From Alloalcanivorax dieselolei B5 (GTDB lineage: Bacteria > Pseudomonadota > Gammaproteobacteria > Pseudomonadales > Alcanivoracaceae), in assembly GCF_000300005.1 (NCBI RefSeq), contig NC_018691.1, forward strand, positions 310,001-374,000: DNA of 64,000 bases, written 5' to 3'. Positions 33,752 through 42,036 of this stretch are shown here, piece after piece. Position numbers and translations under genes: made by a program. How positions within the stretch are numbered: position 1 is the first letter of the stretch; every line of letters starts with the position of its first letter. Under the pieces are notes generated by a model. That model ran no database searches. It saw only the letters and a list, made by a program, of their open reading frames with translations, and was not told where the DNA came from.

Positions 33752-36079
33752 ATGAGCGACACTCTTCCCCCCGCCGACCGTCTGCGCTTCAAGCCGTACA
33801 AGGGCCCGGCCGCGGGTTGGGGCGCCCTGCGCGCCGTCACCGACCATTGGTTTGAGAGCAAGCAGCCGTTCAAGAACCTCTATGCCATGGTCAAGACCAA
33901 CCAGAGCAACGGTTTCGATTGTCCGGGCTGCGCCTGGGGCGAATCCCCCGAAAGCGGCATGATCAAGTTCTGTGAGAACGGCGCCAAGGCGGTTAACTGG
34001 GAAGCCACCAGCCGTCGCGTGGATGCCGCCTTTTTCGAGAAGTACAGCGTTACCGAATTGTTGCAACAGGATGACTACTGGCTGGAGTTCCAGGGCCGGA
34101 TCACCGAGCCGATGGTGTATGACCGGCGAACCGATCACTACAAGCCGATGGGTTGGGAGGACGCCTTCGCGTTGATCGCGCGCCATCTCAATGGTCTGGA
34201 AAGCCCCAACCAGGCCAGCTTCTATACCTCCGGGCGTGCCAGTAACGAGGCGGCCTATTTATACCAGTTGTTCGTGCGTGCGTTCGGTACCAATAACTTC
34301 CCGGATTGCTCGAATATGTGCCACGAGGCCAGCGGCGTGGCCTTGATCGAAAGTATTGGTACCGGCAAGGGCACCGTCACCTTCGCTGATTTCGATAAAG
34401 CCGACGCGTTGTTCCTGTTTGGCCAGAACCCGGGCACCAATCATCCGCGTATGCTCGAGCCGATCCGCGATGCGGTGAAACGTGGTGCCCAGGTGGCGGT
34501 GTTCAACCCGCTGAAAGAGCGGGGGCTGGAGCGGTTCCAGGCGCCCCAGGATCCGCTGGAAATGCTGACTCAGACCTCTTCACCACTGAACACCGCGTAC
34601 TTCCGCCCGGCTCTGGGCGGTGACATGGCGGCGGTGCGAGGCATGGTGAAGTGGTTGCTGCAGTGGGACCGGGAAGCCCTGGCCAGCGGCGGCGAAGCAG
34701 TGTTTGATCATGACTTCATTGCCCAACACACCGACGGCATGGAGCAATACCTGGCGATGGTGGACGCCACCAGCTGGGAGCAGATCGAGGCTCAATCGGG
34801 GATCAGCCGTGACATTCTGGAACAGGCCGCGCGCATTCATCGCGACAGTAAAAGGGTGATTATCTGCTGGGCCATGGGCATTACCCAGCACAAGCATTCA
34901 GTGGCAACCGTCCAGGAGATCGCCAATCTGCAATTGCTGCGTGGCCAGTTCGGCGAGGGCGCCGGACTGTGTCCGGTGCGCGGCCATTCCAATGTGCAAG
35001 GGGATCGTACCGTGGGCATTGCCGACGAGCCGCCAGCGGCCTTGCTCGACGCCCTGGAAAAACGGTTCGGTTTTACACCGCCGCGTGAGCCCGGATACAA
35101 CGTGATCACCACGCTGCAGGCGATGGTGGCGGGCAAGATCAAGGTGTTTCTGGCGCTGGGCGGCAATTTCGCCCAGGCCACGCCGGACACGGCGCGCACG
35201 CATGAGGCGCTGGGGAGCTGCGAACTGACCGTTCAGATCAGTACCAAGCTGAACCGCAGCCATCTGATATGCGGCAACGAGGCGTTGATCCTGCCATGTC
35301 TTGGGCGCACCGACATTGATGAGCAAGCGGACGGCCCGCAGGGCGTCACCGTGGAGGACTCGTTCAGCATGGTGCACCTGTCCCATGGGCAGCTGCGGCC
35401 TTTGTCGAAGCAGATGCGGTCCGAGCCGGAGATCATCGCCGGGATCGCCGAAGCCACGCTGGGCAAAACACCGGTGGATTGGCGTGCCCTGGTGGAGAAT
35501 TACGACCGTATTCGTGATCTGATCCAGGACACCATTCCCGGTTTTGACGACTTCAATGCGCGGCTCAAGGCGCCGGGCGGCTTCTACCTGGGCAACCCCG
35601 TCCGCGACCGCCAATGGCAAACGGAATCCGGCCGTGCCCAATTGGTCAGCCACGCACTACCGGCCACTCTGGTGGATGCGGAGACGCTGGCTTCCGGCGC
35701 CAAACCGGATCTGGTGCTGCAAACCCTACGCTCCCATGACCAGTACAACACCACCATTTACGGCCTGCATGACCGTTACCGGGGCGTGCACGGCGGCCGC
35801 AAGGTGGTGTTCGTCAATCGTGCCGATCTCGAACGCCTGGGATTCCAGCATGGCGACAAGGTCGATGTTGTTTCTCTATGGCGTGATGGCGAGGAACGGC
35901 GGGTCAGCGATTTCACGCTGCTGGAGTACGATGTCCCCGCCGGCCAGGCCGCTGCCTATTACCCGGAAACCAATCCGCTGGTGCCCATGGACAGCTATGG
36001 CGACGGCAGCTTTACACCCACCTCCAAGCTGATCGCCATCCGCTTGGAGAAAAGCAGCGCCCCGGCGCGTATCGCCTAG
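33752..36079 (+). CDS. FdhF/YdeP-family molybdopterin oxidoreductase
   Basis: Protein of 775 aa, the usual size for YdeP. The N-terminal iron-sulfur motif is reduced (GFDCPGCAWG, then KFCENGAKA). The molybdopterin-binding segments include FYTSGRASNEAAYLYQLFVRAFGTNNFPDCSNMCHE in pieces, with a FLFGQNPGTNHPRML loop, and a C-terminal molydopterin dinucleotide-binding domain (about 630-760). YdeP proteins are linked to acid resistance in enterobacteria, but the reaction is unknown. No electron-transfer partner is adjacent; FdhD is not in the window. Confidence 0.9.
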   Translation: MSDTLPPADRLRFKPYKGPAAGWGALRAVTDHWFESKQPFKNLYAMVKTNQSNGFDCPGCAWGESPESGMIKFCENGAKAVNWEATSRRVDAAFFEKYSVTELLQQDDYWLEFQGRITEPMVYDRRTDHYKPMGWEDAFALIARHLNGLESPNQASFYTSGRASNEAAYLYQLFVRAFGTNNFPDCSNMCHEASGVALIESIGTGKGTVTFADFDKADALFLFGQNPGTNHPRMLEPIRDAVKRGAQVAVFNPLKERGLERFQAPQDPLEMLTQTSSPLNTAYFRPALGGDMAAVRGMVKWLLQWDREALASGGEAVFDHDFIAQHTDGMEQYLAMVDATSWEQIEAQSGISRDILEQAARIHRDSKRVIICWAMGITQHKHSVATVQEIANLQLLRGQFGEGAGLCPVRGHSNVQGDRTVGIADEPPAALLDALEKRFGFTPPREPGYNVITTLQAMVAGKIKVFLALGGNFAQATPDTARTHEALGSCELTVQISTKLNRSHLICGNEALILPCLGRTDIDEQADGPQGVTVEDSFSMVHLSHGQLRPLSKQMRSEPEIIAGIAEATLGKTPVDWRALVENYDRIRDLIQDTIPGFDDFNARLKAPGGFYLGNPVRDRQWQTESGRAQLVSHALPATLVDAETLASGAKPDLVLQTLRSHDQYNTTIYGLHDRYRGVHGGRKVVFVNRADLERLGFQHGDKVDVVSLWRDGEERRVSDFTLLEYDVPAGQAAAYYPETNPLVPMDSYGDGSFTPTSKLIAIRLEKSSAPARIA

Positions 36080-36127
36080 AAGGCGACTCGAGGGGCAGGT
36101 ATCACAGGAAATTAGCAGGAGAGGAGT

Positions 36128-36592
36128 ATGACGGGAAAGGTGTTGCCAATTGAGGGTAGTTGTCGATGTGGCCAGGTCAGGGTGCGCATCGAAGCTCAGC
36201 CATTGCTTACCATGGCCTGCCACTGTACCGGGTGTCAGAAGATGAGTGCCGGTGCCTACTCGTTAAGTGCCGCCATCCCCAGCCCGGGTTTCTCGGTGAT
36301 AAAAGGCGAGCCGGTGATTGGGGGGTTGCACGGCGCATCCCGTCATTATTTTTGTCCGCATTGCATGAGCTGGATGTTTACCCGGCCCGAGGGGATCGAA
36401 GAGTTTGTGAATATCCGCCCGGGGATACTTGATCAACCTGTTTGGAGTCAGCCTTTCATTGAGACTTTTACCAGCGAAAAGCTGCCTTGGGTGTCGACAC
36501 CAGCCAAATACAGCTATGAGCAGTTTCCGCCTTTCGAGGCTTATGGAGGTCTGATCAGGGCGTATGCCGAGGGAAACCAGATGGGAGTTTGA
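36128..36592 (+). CDS. GFA-family protein 2
   Basis: Protein of 154 aa, with CRCGQVRV (about residue 12), CHCTGCQKMS (about 31) and CPHCMSWMF (about 79) as zinc ligands, which is the classical order of the GFA fold. An AGGAGAGGAG ribosome site lies before the ATG. It follows the YdeP gene by 49 bp and may share its transcript. Confidence 0.9.
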   Translation: MTGKVLPIEGSCRCGQVRVRIEAQPLLTMACHCTGCQKMSAGAYSLSAAIPSPGFSVIKGEPVIGGLHGASRHYFCPHCMSWMFTRPEGIEEFVNIRPGILDQPVWSQPFIETFTSEKLPWVSTPAKYSYEQFPPFEAYGGLIRAYAEGNQMGV

Positions 36593-36662
36593 TAGAAGGG
36601 GACGGGCTTGCTCTATCGAGAAAATGTCGTGGTTAAGGTGGGCTTTTTTGTTTGGGGGGAAT

Positions 36663-37724
36663 ATGGAAAAACGTTACCAGGTATTCTTGAGTTCAACATA
36701 CGAAGATCTTAAGGAAGAACGACTAGAAGTAATGAAGGCCATCTTGGAGCTTGACTGCTTTCCTGTTGGGATGGAGTATTTTCCTGCTGCAAATGAAGAT
36801 CAATGGACCTATATCTCAGATTTGATAGATCAGTGTGACTATTACATATTGGTTTTGGGCGGAAGATATGGATCAACGGATGAGGAAGGCATTGGGTATA
36901 CACAAAAAGAGTACGAATATGCAATAGAGAAAGGAATTCCTGTGATTGCATTTGTTCACGCTGACCCAGGGGCCAGGCAACAAAAATATTCCGAAAGTAC
37001 AGATTTGGGGAGGCGGAAATTCGATCATTTCAGGAGGGTTCTTCGAACGCGCCTTTACAAAGAGTGGAATAACCCCTATGAATTGGGGGCGGTGGTTAGC
37101 CGAAGCCTTAGCCAACTGATAAAGAAGAATCCAAGGCCGGGGTGGGTTAGGGCTGATCGGTTAGCATCTGAAGAATCCTATAAAGAAATAGTTCGTTTAA
37201 GAAATCTTATAGAAGCTCGAGATAAGGAGCTGGCGCATTTAAGAGTAGAGGCACCAACGGGGTCTGGGCGATTAGCCCAAGGCGAAGAGGTGTTTCAACT
37301 CGAATATCGGGCTACACTTTCAGACCGAAGTAAGGGGCATCGCGACGTTGACCGGCATGAGCGAATAAGCGATATGTCATCTCATTCCTGGGATGAGATC
37401 TTTGAATCTTTTGCTCCCTACTTGATTGTTGATTCAAGAGAGAGTGACATAAAATCAAGTTTGGCTAGGTTGGTGAAAGAGTCTTCTGAAAAGAAGCTTG
37501 TGAGAGACGATCCGAATATAGAACTATCCTCATTTTATATTCCTGATAGAGTAGTACATAAAGTGATAGTCCAGTTTACTGCTTTGGGCATGTTGGAAGT
37601 CTCATCGGAGCAGACAGATAAAAAGACAGTGAGGTTGTACAGGCTCACGGCTCTGGGTCGGAGGCATATGATGGAGGTGTCCGCGATCGTCAGTAAAAAG
37701 GATCGGTGTAGTAGGGAAGGCTGA
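36663..37724 (+). CDS. DUF4062 protein with C-terminal winged-helix-like region
   Basis: Protein of 353 aa starting at 36663 after GGGGGG. Residues 4-100 match DUF4062: YQVFLSSTYEDLKEERLEVM, then ILVLGGRYGSTDEEGIGYTQKEYEYA. This is a TIR-like/nucleoside-related fold seen at the N-terminus of NLR-like and other signalling or defence proteins. A coiled region (about 175-225) leads to a C-terminal part with repeated helices and a FTALGMLEV...YRLTALGRRHM wing typical of a winged helix. It is AT-rich and stands next to a nuclease-like gene, which suggests acquired DNA with a defence or sensing role (inference). Confidence 0.75.
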   Translation: MEKRYQVFLSSTYEDLKEERLEVMKAILELDCFPVGMEYFPAANEDQWTYISDLIDQCDYYILVLGGRYGSTDEEGIGYTQKEYEYAIEKGIPVIAFVHADPGARQQKYSESTDLGRRKFDHFRRVLRTRLYKEWNNPYELGAVVSRSLSQLIKKNPRPGWVRADRLASEESYKEIVRLRNLIEARDKELAHLRVEAPTGSGRLAQGEEVFQLEYRATLSDRSKGHRDVDRHERISDMSSHSWDEIFESFAPYLIVDSRESDIKSSLARLVKESSEKKLVRDDPNIELSSFYIPDRVVHKVIVQFTALGMLEVSSEQTDKKTVRLYRLTALGRRHMMEVSAIVSKKDRCSREG

Positions 37725-37923
37725 GGATGAGTCCCTTCTTTCAGAGAGGGTAATGGGCTCTTAAGAGAGGCGCTTCCCTGTGATAAGCCGGTTTTCTTGC
37801 AGCTGGTCCTGTATAGAGAGTCGGTGAACACATAAAAATTATAGAGAAATTTTAAAATGGAAATGGAGCGCGGTTTTTGGATTTCTATCTAAGTGAAGTG
37901 ATGTCGCTTTTCTTCTGGTTGTA

Positions 37924-38721
37924 ATGGGATGTATGGAATATAGAGTGCCAATACTAGAAAAGCCCAGACGCCTGAAACATGGTGAGCGTGCTTTTTTTGT
38001 CCCCAAGAAATGGGCAAGAACGCATGATGAGCGGCTTTTGATCATGGAGTTCGTATGCCATAGAAGGCTATTTGGTCATGGATATCAATGCCTTATGCCC
38101 AACTATTTTGATGATATGCCGAAGGGTAGCGGAGTTTTTATTAGCGGTCTTGTGCCTACCAAGGAGATTCTACCTCATGTCGAATTTCCGGGTGATATAG
38201 ACTTGCTTATCATCCCCTATGAGGGAGATGAATTGCTCATTTCCATGTCATTGGCTATAGAGATAAAAATTATTAGGGCGACTTATAAGAAACAGGGGAG
38301 GTCACCTAACCAGTATGGCTTTTCACAAGCGGAGGCATTGCTGAGGGCCGGGTTTCCTCATGTCGCGGTAGCTCATTTAATTGTATCTGACCAAAGCCCG
38401 GAGCATGCTTGGCGAGAAATTCTGTATACGGTGGTTTTAGATGATGAAGGACGATGTGCAGATCCGAAACCAATCAAAGTGGATACGATGCCCTCAGACT
38501 TGATTGCCCGGTCATTAGGGCGTTTGAGAGCAAATCGTCGAACCGAACAGATCGGTCTTCTGGCATCGTATCTCTCCGAAGATTGGGATGGTGTTTGGCT
38601 ACCTTCCGGTGATGGTTGCCAACAGAACCCCAAAATTGACTTTGATGTGATGGCCTCTATTGCCAAGTACTATCATTGTGTCCCGCAGCGTTTCATAGAA
38701 ACTAGACGTTGGGATCCATGA
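37924..38721 (+). CDS. hypothetical protein with PD-(D/E)XK-like motif
   Basis: Protein of 265 aa. The run GDIDLLI (D91 and D93), then about 20 residues to AIEIKII (E113, K115), fits the D-x(n)-E-x-K core of PD-(D/E)XK nucleases, with the usual strand pattern around it. Further on, YGFSQAEALLRAGFPHVAVAHLIV gives the expected helix and strand. No DNA-recognition domain is seen. The start is uncertain (37924 or 37933). AT-rich composition suggests transfer. Family not named; activity is inferred only from the motif. Confidence 0.6.
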   Translation: MGCMEYRVPILEKPRRLKHGERAFFVPKKWARTHDERLLIMEFVCHRRLFGHGYQCLMPNYFDDMPKGSGVFISGLVPTKEILPHVEFPGDIDLLIIPYEGDELLISMSLAIEIKIIRATYKKQGRSPNQYGFSQAEALLRAGFPHVAVAHLIVSDQSPEHAWREILYTVVLDDEGRCADPKPIKVDTMPSDLIARSLGRLRANRRTEQIGLLASYLSEDWDGVWLPSGDGCQQNPKIDFDVMASIAKYYHCVPQRFIETRRWDP

Positions 38722-38761
38722 TTTCGCTATCGTATTGGATTGGCGGATAGGAAAGGAGTTT

Positions 38762-38795
38762 GGGGTCAGGTCTTTCCTTTGCTATCTGAGAAACC
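38762..38795. repeat. half copy of the palindromic repeat family
   Basis: GGGGTCAGGTCTTTCCTTTG matches the left arm GGGGTCAGGTCTTGCCATTT of copy 2. The right arm is not present. It lies just ahead of the dapD-like gene. Confidence 0.55.
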
Positions 38796-38806
38796 AAGGA
38801 TGCTAA

Positions 38807-39706
38807 ATGAAGATTAAGCGGATAGGACATCGATACACTGATTCTGAGTCTGGCGTTACTCTGGACTGCTGGTTTCCTCGAGATAATAAAAAAAAAGAGC
38901 GAAACTGCTTGTCCAAGAAAGTTGGGCTGATTCGAAGCGACTTCGTTGAGATGGAAGTCGGTGATCTGTCAGTTGCTCCAACCAGCGCGGAAGAGGTGTA
39001 TCTTCGTCTCCATCTGCTTTCCGAGTGCGCGGTCAAGCCAAACGCGCTGAGTCTGGAAGGGGCATTCTCTCTGCTGACGAATGTCGCGTGGACTTCGGCT
39101 GGCCCGGTTCTTCCTGCAAAGGTAGATGAGCTTAGGGGCCGCATTGCTAATGAGTGTCACCACCTGACTATACTGAGCATCGACAAGTTTCCGCGCATGG
39201 TTGATTACGTCACGCCTGTTGGTGTTCGCATAGCCGACGCAGATCGCGTCAGGCTTGGAGCCCACTTGGCGCCGGGAACTACGGTCATGCACGAAGGGTT
39301 CGTCAACTTCAACGCCGGAAGTTTGGGGGAGTGCATGATCGAAGGCAGGGTAACGCCTGGCGTTACCGTCGGAGAAAAGTCTGATGTCGGTGCGGGCTCA
39401 TCTATAATGGGAACCTTATCCGGCGGTGGAAAACGGATTAACGCCATTGGTGAGCGGAGTCTTTTGGGGGCTAACGCAGGCATAGGGATATCACTGGGAG
39501 ATGATTCAATTGTGGAAGCCGGCCTCTACATCACTGCCGGTACTAAGGTGAAACTTCCAGATGGCAGTGTCGTACCTGCACGGGAACTGTCAGGTAGGCC
39601 AAATCTACTATTCCGCCGTAATAGCCAGACGGGATCTGTGGAAGTTCTTCCTGCGGACTTGAGCCGTTGGGGAGGTTTGAATTCTATATTGCATGGCGGT
39701 AATTAA
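38807..39706 (+). CDS. DapD-like tetrahydrodipicolinate N-succinyltransferase
   Basis: Protein of 299 aa. The C-terminal half is a left-handed beta-helix of hexapeptide repeats. RVRLGAHLAPGTTVMHEGFVNFNAG is the family signature (here split: RVRLGAHLAPG and TVMHEGFVNFNAGS), and GGGKRINAIGERSLLGANAGIGI follows. The N-terminal half resembles the DapD type found in actinobacteria and pseudomonads more than the enterobacterial 274-aa type. The enzyme adds succinyl to tetrahydrodipicolinate in lysine synthesis. No other lysine genes are near and the surroundings are AT-rich accessory DNA, so this may be an extra copy with another acyl-acceptor. Confidence 0.8.
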   Translation: MKIKRIGHRYTDSESGVTLDCWFPRDNKKKERNCLSKKVGLIRSDFVEMEVGDLSVAPTSAEEVYLRLHLLSECAVKPNALSLEGAFSLLTNVAWTSAGPVLPAKVDELRGRIANECHHLTILSIDKFPRMVDYVTPVGVRIADADRVRLGAHLAPGTTVMHEGFVNFNAGSLGECMIEGRVTPGVTVGEKSDVGAGSSIMGTLSGGGKRINAIGERSLLGANAGIGISLGDDSIVEAGLYITAGTKVKLPDGSVVPARELSGRPNLLFRRNSQTGSVEVLPADLSRWGGLNSILHGGN

Positions 39707-39804
39707 AAGTCCCTCAGTTTTTATTTGGACGGTCGCCAGGAGACTATTGAGCTGGTGCGGCGCGCCTAATCCAGTCATGGAATGAGCCGGAAATTGGGAA
39801 TGAA

Positions 39805-40093
39805 ATGAACGAGATCGCTGTGGTATGGGTTACTTCTTCAATTATTATATCGGTCGTTTTGGGCGCTAAATTCCTAGGTGCGTGGTGCAGGCATGAGCCG
39901 GAATCATATCGCCGTTGGGGGAAGCCGAATTTATGCTATAACTTCGGTGCGTATCTAACTGCTTTATGGCTCGGGACTTGATGGGACGCAGAGCTTGGCT
40001 CTTTTGAGGGCGAGGCGAAATTTGCGCATAGCTATTTTTTTCTTTGGTCTCTTTAGTGTTCTCATTTTTTTGGACGGGAAATGTCTTGGGGCT
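39805..40093 (+). pseudogene. frameshifted copy of the small membrane protein at 24973
   Basis: From ATG 39805 the frame gives MNEIAVVWVTSSIIISVV, then HEPESYRRWGKPNLCYNFGAYLTAL, closely matching the 24973-25260 protein. It stops at TGA 39979-39981. The matching LLRARRNLRIA continues in another frame from about 39998. Comparison with the intact gene suggests loss of two bases near 39965. After the frameshift the coding pattern runs directly into the next small gene. Confidence 0.7.
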
Positions 40094-40396
40094 ATGAATA
40101 AGAAAGCAATTAAGTGGACTTTGATGCTGGTTTTTTTTATCGGTACCCTTGGCACGATATATATGATGGCCTGCCCTAGTGATCCAGGAAGGCCGTGGAT
40201 GATTGGTCTTGTTAGTCTGTTCGCGATCAACTGGAGTATTAATTACTTTCTTGGGTTGCCGATGCATGTTCCACACCTTCCTCATCTGGCCAATGTGGCG
40301 CATCGTCGTGAAAGGCAGTTTGTGGTTTTGTTGACCTGGATTATTGTATTGACACTTTTCCTGTGGGGAGTAATAGATGGTTTTGGGTGCACTTAA
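40094..40396 (+). CDS. small three-helix membrane protein
   Basis: Protein of 100 aa from ATG 40094 (MNKKAIKWTLMLVFF). Helices at about 7-24, 33-51 and 77-96. The same frame is open upstream through the tail of the broken gene before it, so a start at 40094 is a choice, not certain. The family is not known. Confidence 0.5.
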   Translation: MNKKAIKWTLMLVFFIGTLGTIYMMACPSDPGRPWMIGLVSLFAINWSINYFLGLPMHVPHLPHLANVAHRRERQFVVLLTWIIVLTLFLWGVIDGFGCT

Positions 40397-40408
40397 CGGA
40401 TAACTGTC

Positions 40409-40663
40409 ATGTCTAAGAAACTCTTGGAAGATGTCGTCTCTCTTTCTGATCTGAAGGCCAATCCCCGTAAGGTTGTGACCCGCCGCCCTTTTCTTCTGAC
40501 TAATCGAGGCCGCGAGGTAGCTGTGATTCAACGGTTTGAGGATTACGAGAGAACCGAGAAAGAGCTGCGATTCATGAAGGTCGTTGCTCTGGGGCTCCTG
40601 GATGCTCAAAAGGGCGATACCACCTCTGTGGAGCAAGCGAGAGGAGCACTGGGGCTCGAATAA
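40409..40663 (+). CDS. Phd/YefM-type antitoxin, partner toxin lost
   Basis: Protein of 84 aa. VVSLSDLKANPRKVVTRRPFLLTNRGREVAVIQ is a typical Phd/YefM N-terminal DNA-binding fold, and the acidic C-terminal tail would wrap the toxin. Directly after its stop, TAAATG at 40661-40666 begins what looks like the toxin gene (MKLRFP), but after six codons the sequence enters a PepSY gene fragment. The toxin is therefore deleted and only the antitoxin remains. Confidence 0.75.
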   Translation: MSKKLLEDVVSLSDLKANPRKVVTRRPFLLTNRGREVAVIQRFEDYERTEKELRFMKVVALGLLDAQKGDTTSVEQARGALGLE

Positions 40664-40681
40664 ATGAAATTACGTTTCCCA

Positions 40682-40996
40682 CTATCGACGCGCTCTCCAC
40701 TTCCTCCCCCAAATAATCACTCCGGTGACGCTTAGCACCGCAACCACCAAGCCGAGTAACGTAACCACTATCCGATAGGGCAACCCGCCCACTGCAGCGA
40801 TGTGTAGCGTCGTCAGCCAAGTGGTGACGGTGTTGCCGGAGGCCTCACCGGTTGGCAGGTAGTGCCCGAGCGGCGCGCCGGTGGTGGCGTCCACGTAGAC
40901 CCAGGTTTCACCAAAACGCTGATTAACGTCACTGCCGGTGCGGGCCATGAGTTTGAGTGCGTTTTTGTGTGGGTATGGGTAGTAGGCGAAGCGTTC
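40682..40996 (-). pseudogene. PepSY membrane protein, C-terminal fragment
   Basis: The frame encodes about 105 residues that match the C-terminus of the 45896-47098 PepSY protein: HKNALKLMARTGSDVNQRF, then GETWVYVDATTGAPLGHYLPTGEA and a last helix ending in WGRKWRARR. Homology begins near ERFAYYPYPHKN, and the upstream three quarters of the gene are missing. It ends next to a gcvPB tail remnant. It cannot be functional. Confidence 0.85.
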
Positions 40997-41024
40997 CTGA
41001 AACGACCCGGACACCGTCACCTAG

Positions 41025-41102
41025 GCGCTGTTCGCCCGGCCCGCGCGCCGGCTGGACGATGTGGAGGCGGCGAAGGAGCTGTATTTGGTTTGGAGCGGCT
41101 GA
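41025..41102 (+). pseudogene. gcvPB 3'-end remnant (25 codons)
   Basis: The plus-strand frame ALFARPARRLDDVEAAKELY followed by LVWSG and TGA aligns with the last residues of the intact gcvPB ([18 protein letters not shown]). No other part of the gene is present. It abuts the PepSY fragment with about 28 bp between, which shows a deletion scar. Confidence 0.75.
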
Positions 41103-41210
41103 TGGCGTGCTTTTAAGCGTTAGTTGGTTCTAACTTATCAAGAGGACTTTTATGGCCCTTTTTTGTAAGCGTCCGGCGACCCCATCTTGAGTCGACGGTT
41201 GCGGCCTTCA

Positions 41211-41246
41211 CGATAGTGTCCACTTATTTCTTAGTGGACACTATCG
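41211..41246. promoter_or_regulatory. hairpin just before IS66 tnpA
   Basis: CGATAGTGTCCACT (41211-41224) is perfectly complementary to AGTGGACACTATCG (41233-41246), with the tnpA ATG directly at 41247. This 14-bp stem would hide the ribosome site of the mRNA or stop read-through from outside, so it probably limits transposase expression. Confidence 0.65.
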
Positions 41247-41630
41247 ATGGACCCGTTAAGCGTATCTCAGCCCCAACCTCAACCACGACGTCGCCGTCAC
41301 TTCTCCCGTGAGTTCAAGGCGCACATCGTGGCCGCCTGTCAGGAACCGGGCGTGTCCGTCTCCCGGATCGCCCTGGACAACCAACTCAACGCCAACCTGG
41401 TCCGCCGCTGGATCCGTGAAGCCGAGCAAGCCGGCCAGACAATAACGTCACCCGCGTTTATGCCCTTGGCGGTACCGGTGGCGTCGAGCCCTCCTGACCG
41501 GTCTTGCGCCAAGGAGTCGGGTAACCGCATCCGCATTGAAGTGCCCCGCTCCGGCGGACCGGTCATCGTGGAATGGCCCGCCGAGCAAGCCCATCAGTGC
41601 CTGGCCCTGTTACGCGAGCTGCTGCGATGA
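41247..41630 (+). CDS. tnpA: IS66 TnpA accessory protein
   Basis: Protein of 127 aa with an N-terminal helix-turn-helix (FSREFKAHIVAACQEPGVSVSRIALDNQLNANLVRRWIREAE) of the TnpA/OrfA type of IS66. It ends with the TGA that overlaps the ATG of tnpB (ATGA at 41627-41630), as in IS66 elements generally. Required for transposition in this family. Confidence 0.9.
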   Translation: MDPLSVSQPQPQPRRRRHFSREFKAHIVAACQEPGVSVSRIALDNQLNANLVRRWIREAEQAGQTITSPAFMPLAVPVASSPPDRSCAKESGNRIRIEVPRSGGPVIVEWPAEQAHQCLALLRELLR

Positions 41631-41962
41631 TCCGCATCGACGAGATCTGGCTGGCCACCGCGCCACTGGACATGCGCGCCGGACCGGACAAGGCCCTGGC
41701 CCGGGTGATCCAGGTGTTCGGTGCGGCGAAGCCACATCAGGCTTACCTGTTCGCCAACCGCCGGGGCAACCGCATGAAAGTGCTGATCCACGACGGCTTC
41801 GGTATCTGGCTGTGCGCCCGCCGGCTCCATCGGGGCAAGTTCCACTGGGGTGACGCTTGGCGCGGCGATCAGTTGCGCCTGAATGAAGAACAACTGGCCG
41901 CCCTGGTGCAGGGCCTGCCCTGGCAGCGACTGGGCGACGAGGCCGTGATCTCGGTGCTGTAA
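41627..41962 (+). CDS. tnpB: IS66 TnpB protein
   Basis: Protein of 111 aa. The start at 41627 (MIRIDEIWLATAPLDMR) overlaps tnpA by 4 bp. The segment AYLFANRRGNRMKVLIHDGFGIWLCARRLHRGKF is the TnpB signature of IS66. Length is normal. Confidence 0.93.
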   Translation: MIRIDEIWLATAPLDMRAGPDKALARVIQVFGAAKPHQAYLFANRRGNRMKVLIHDGFGIWLCARRLHRGKFHWGDAWRGDQLRLNEEQLAALVQGLPWQRLGDEAVISVL

Positions 41963-42036
41963 CCACACCTCGTTCCCGTTGGCTATACGCCCAACCTCCA
42001 ATCGCCCACCGGGCGCTGGCTTGGCATACTGTCCGC

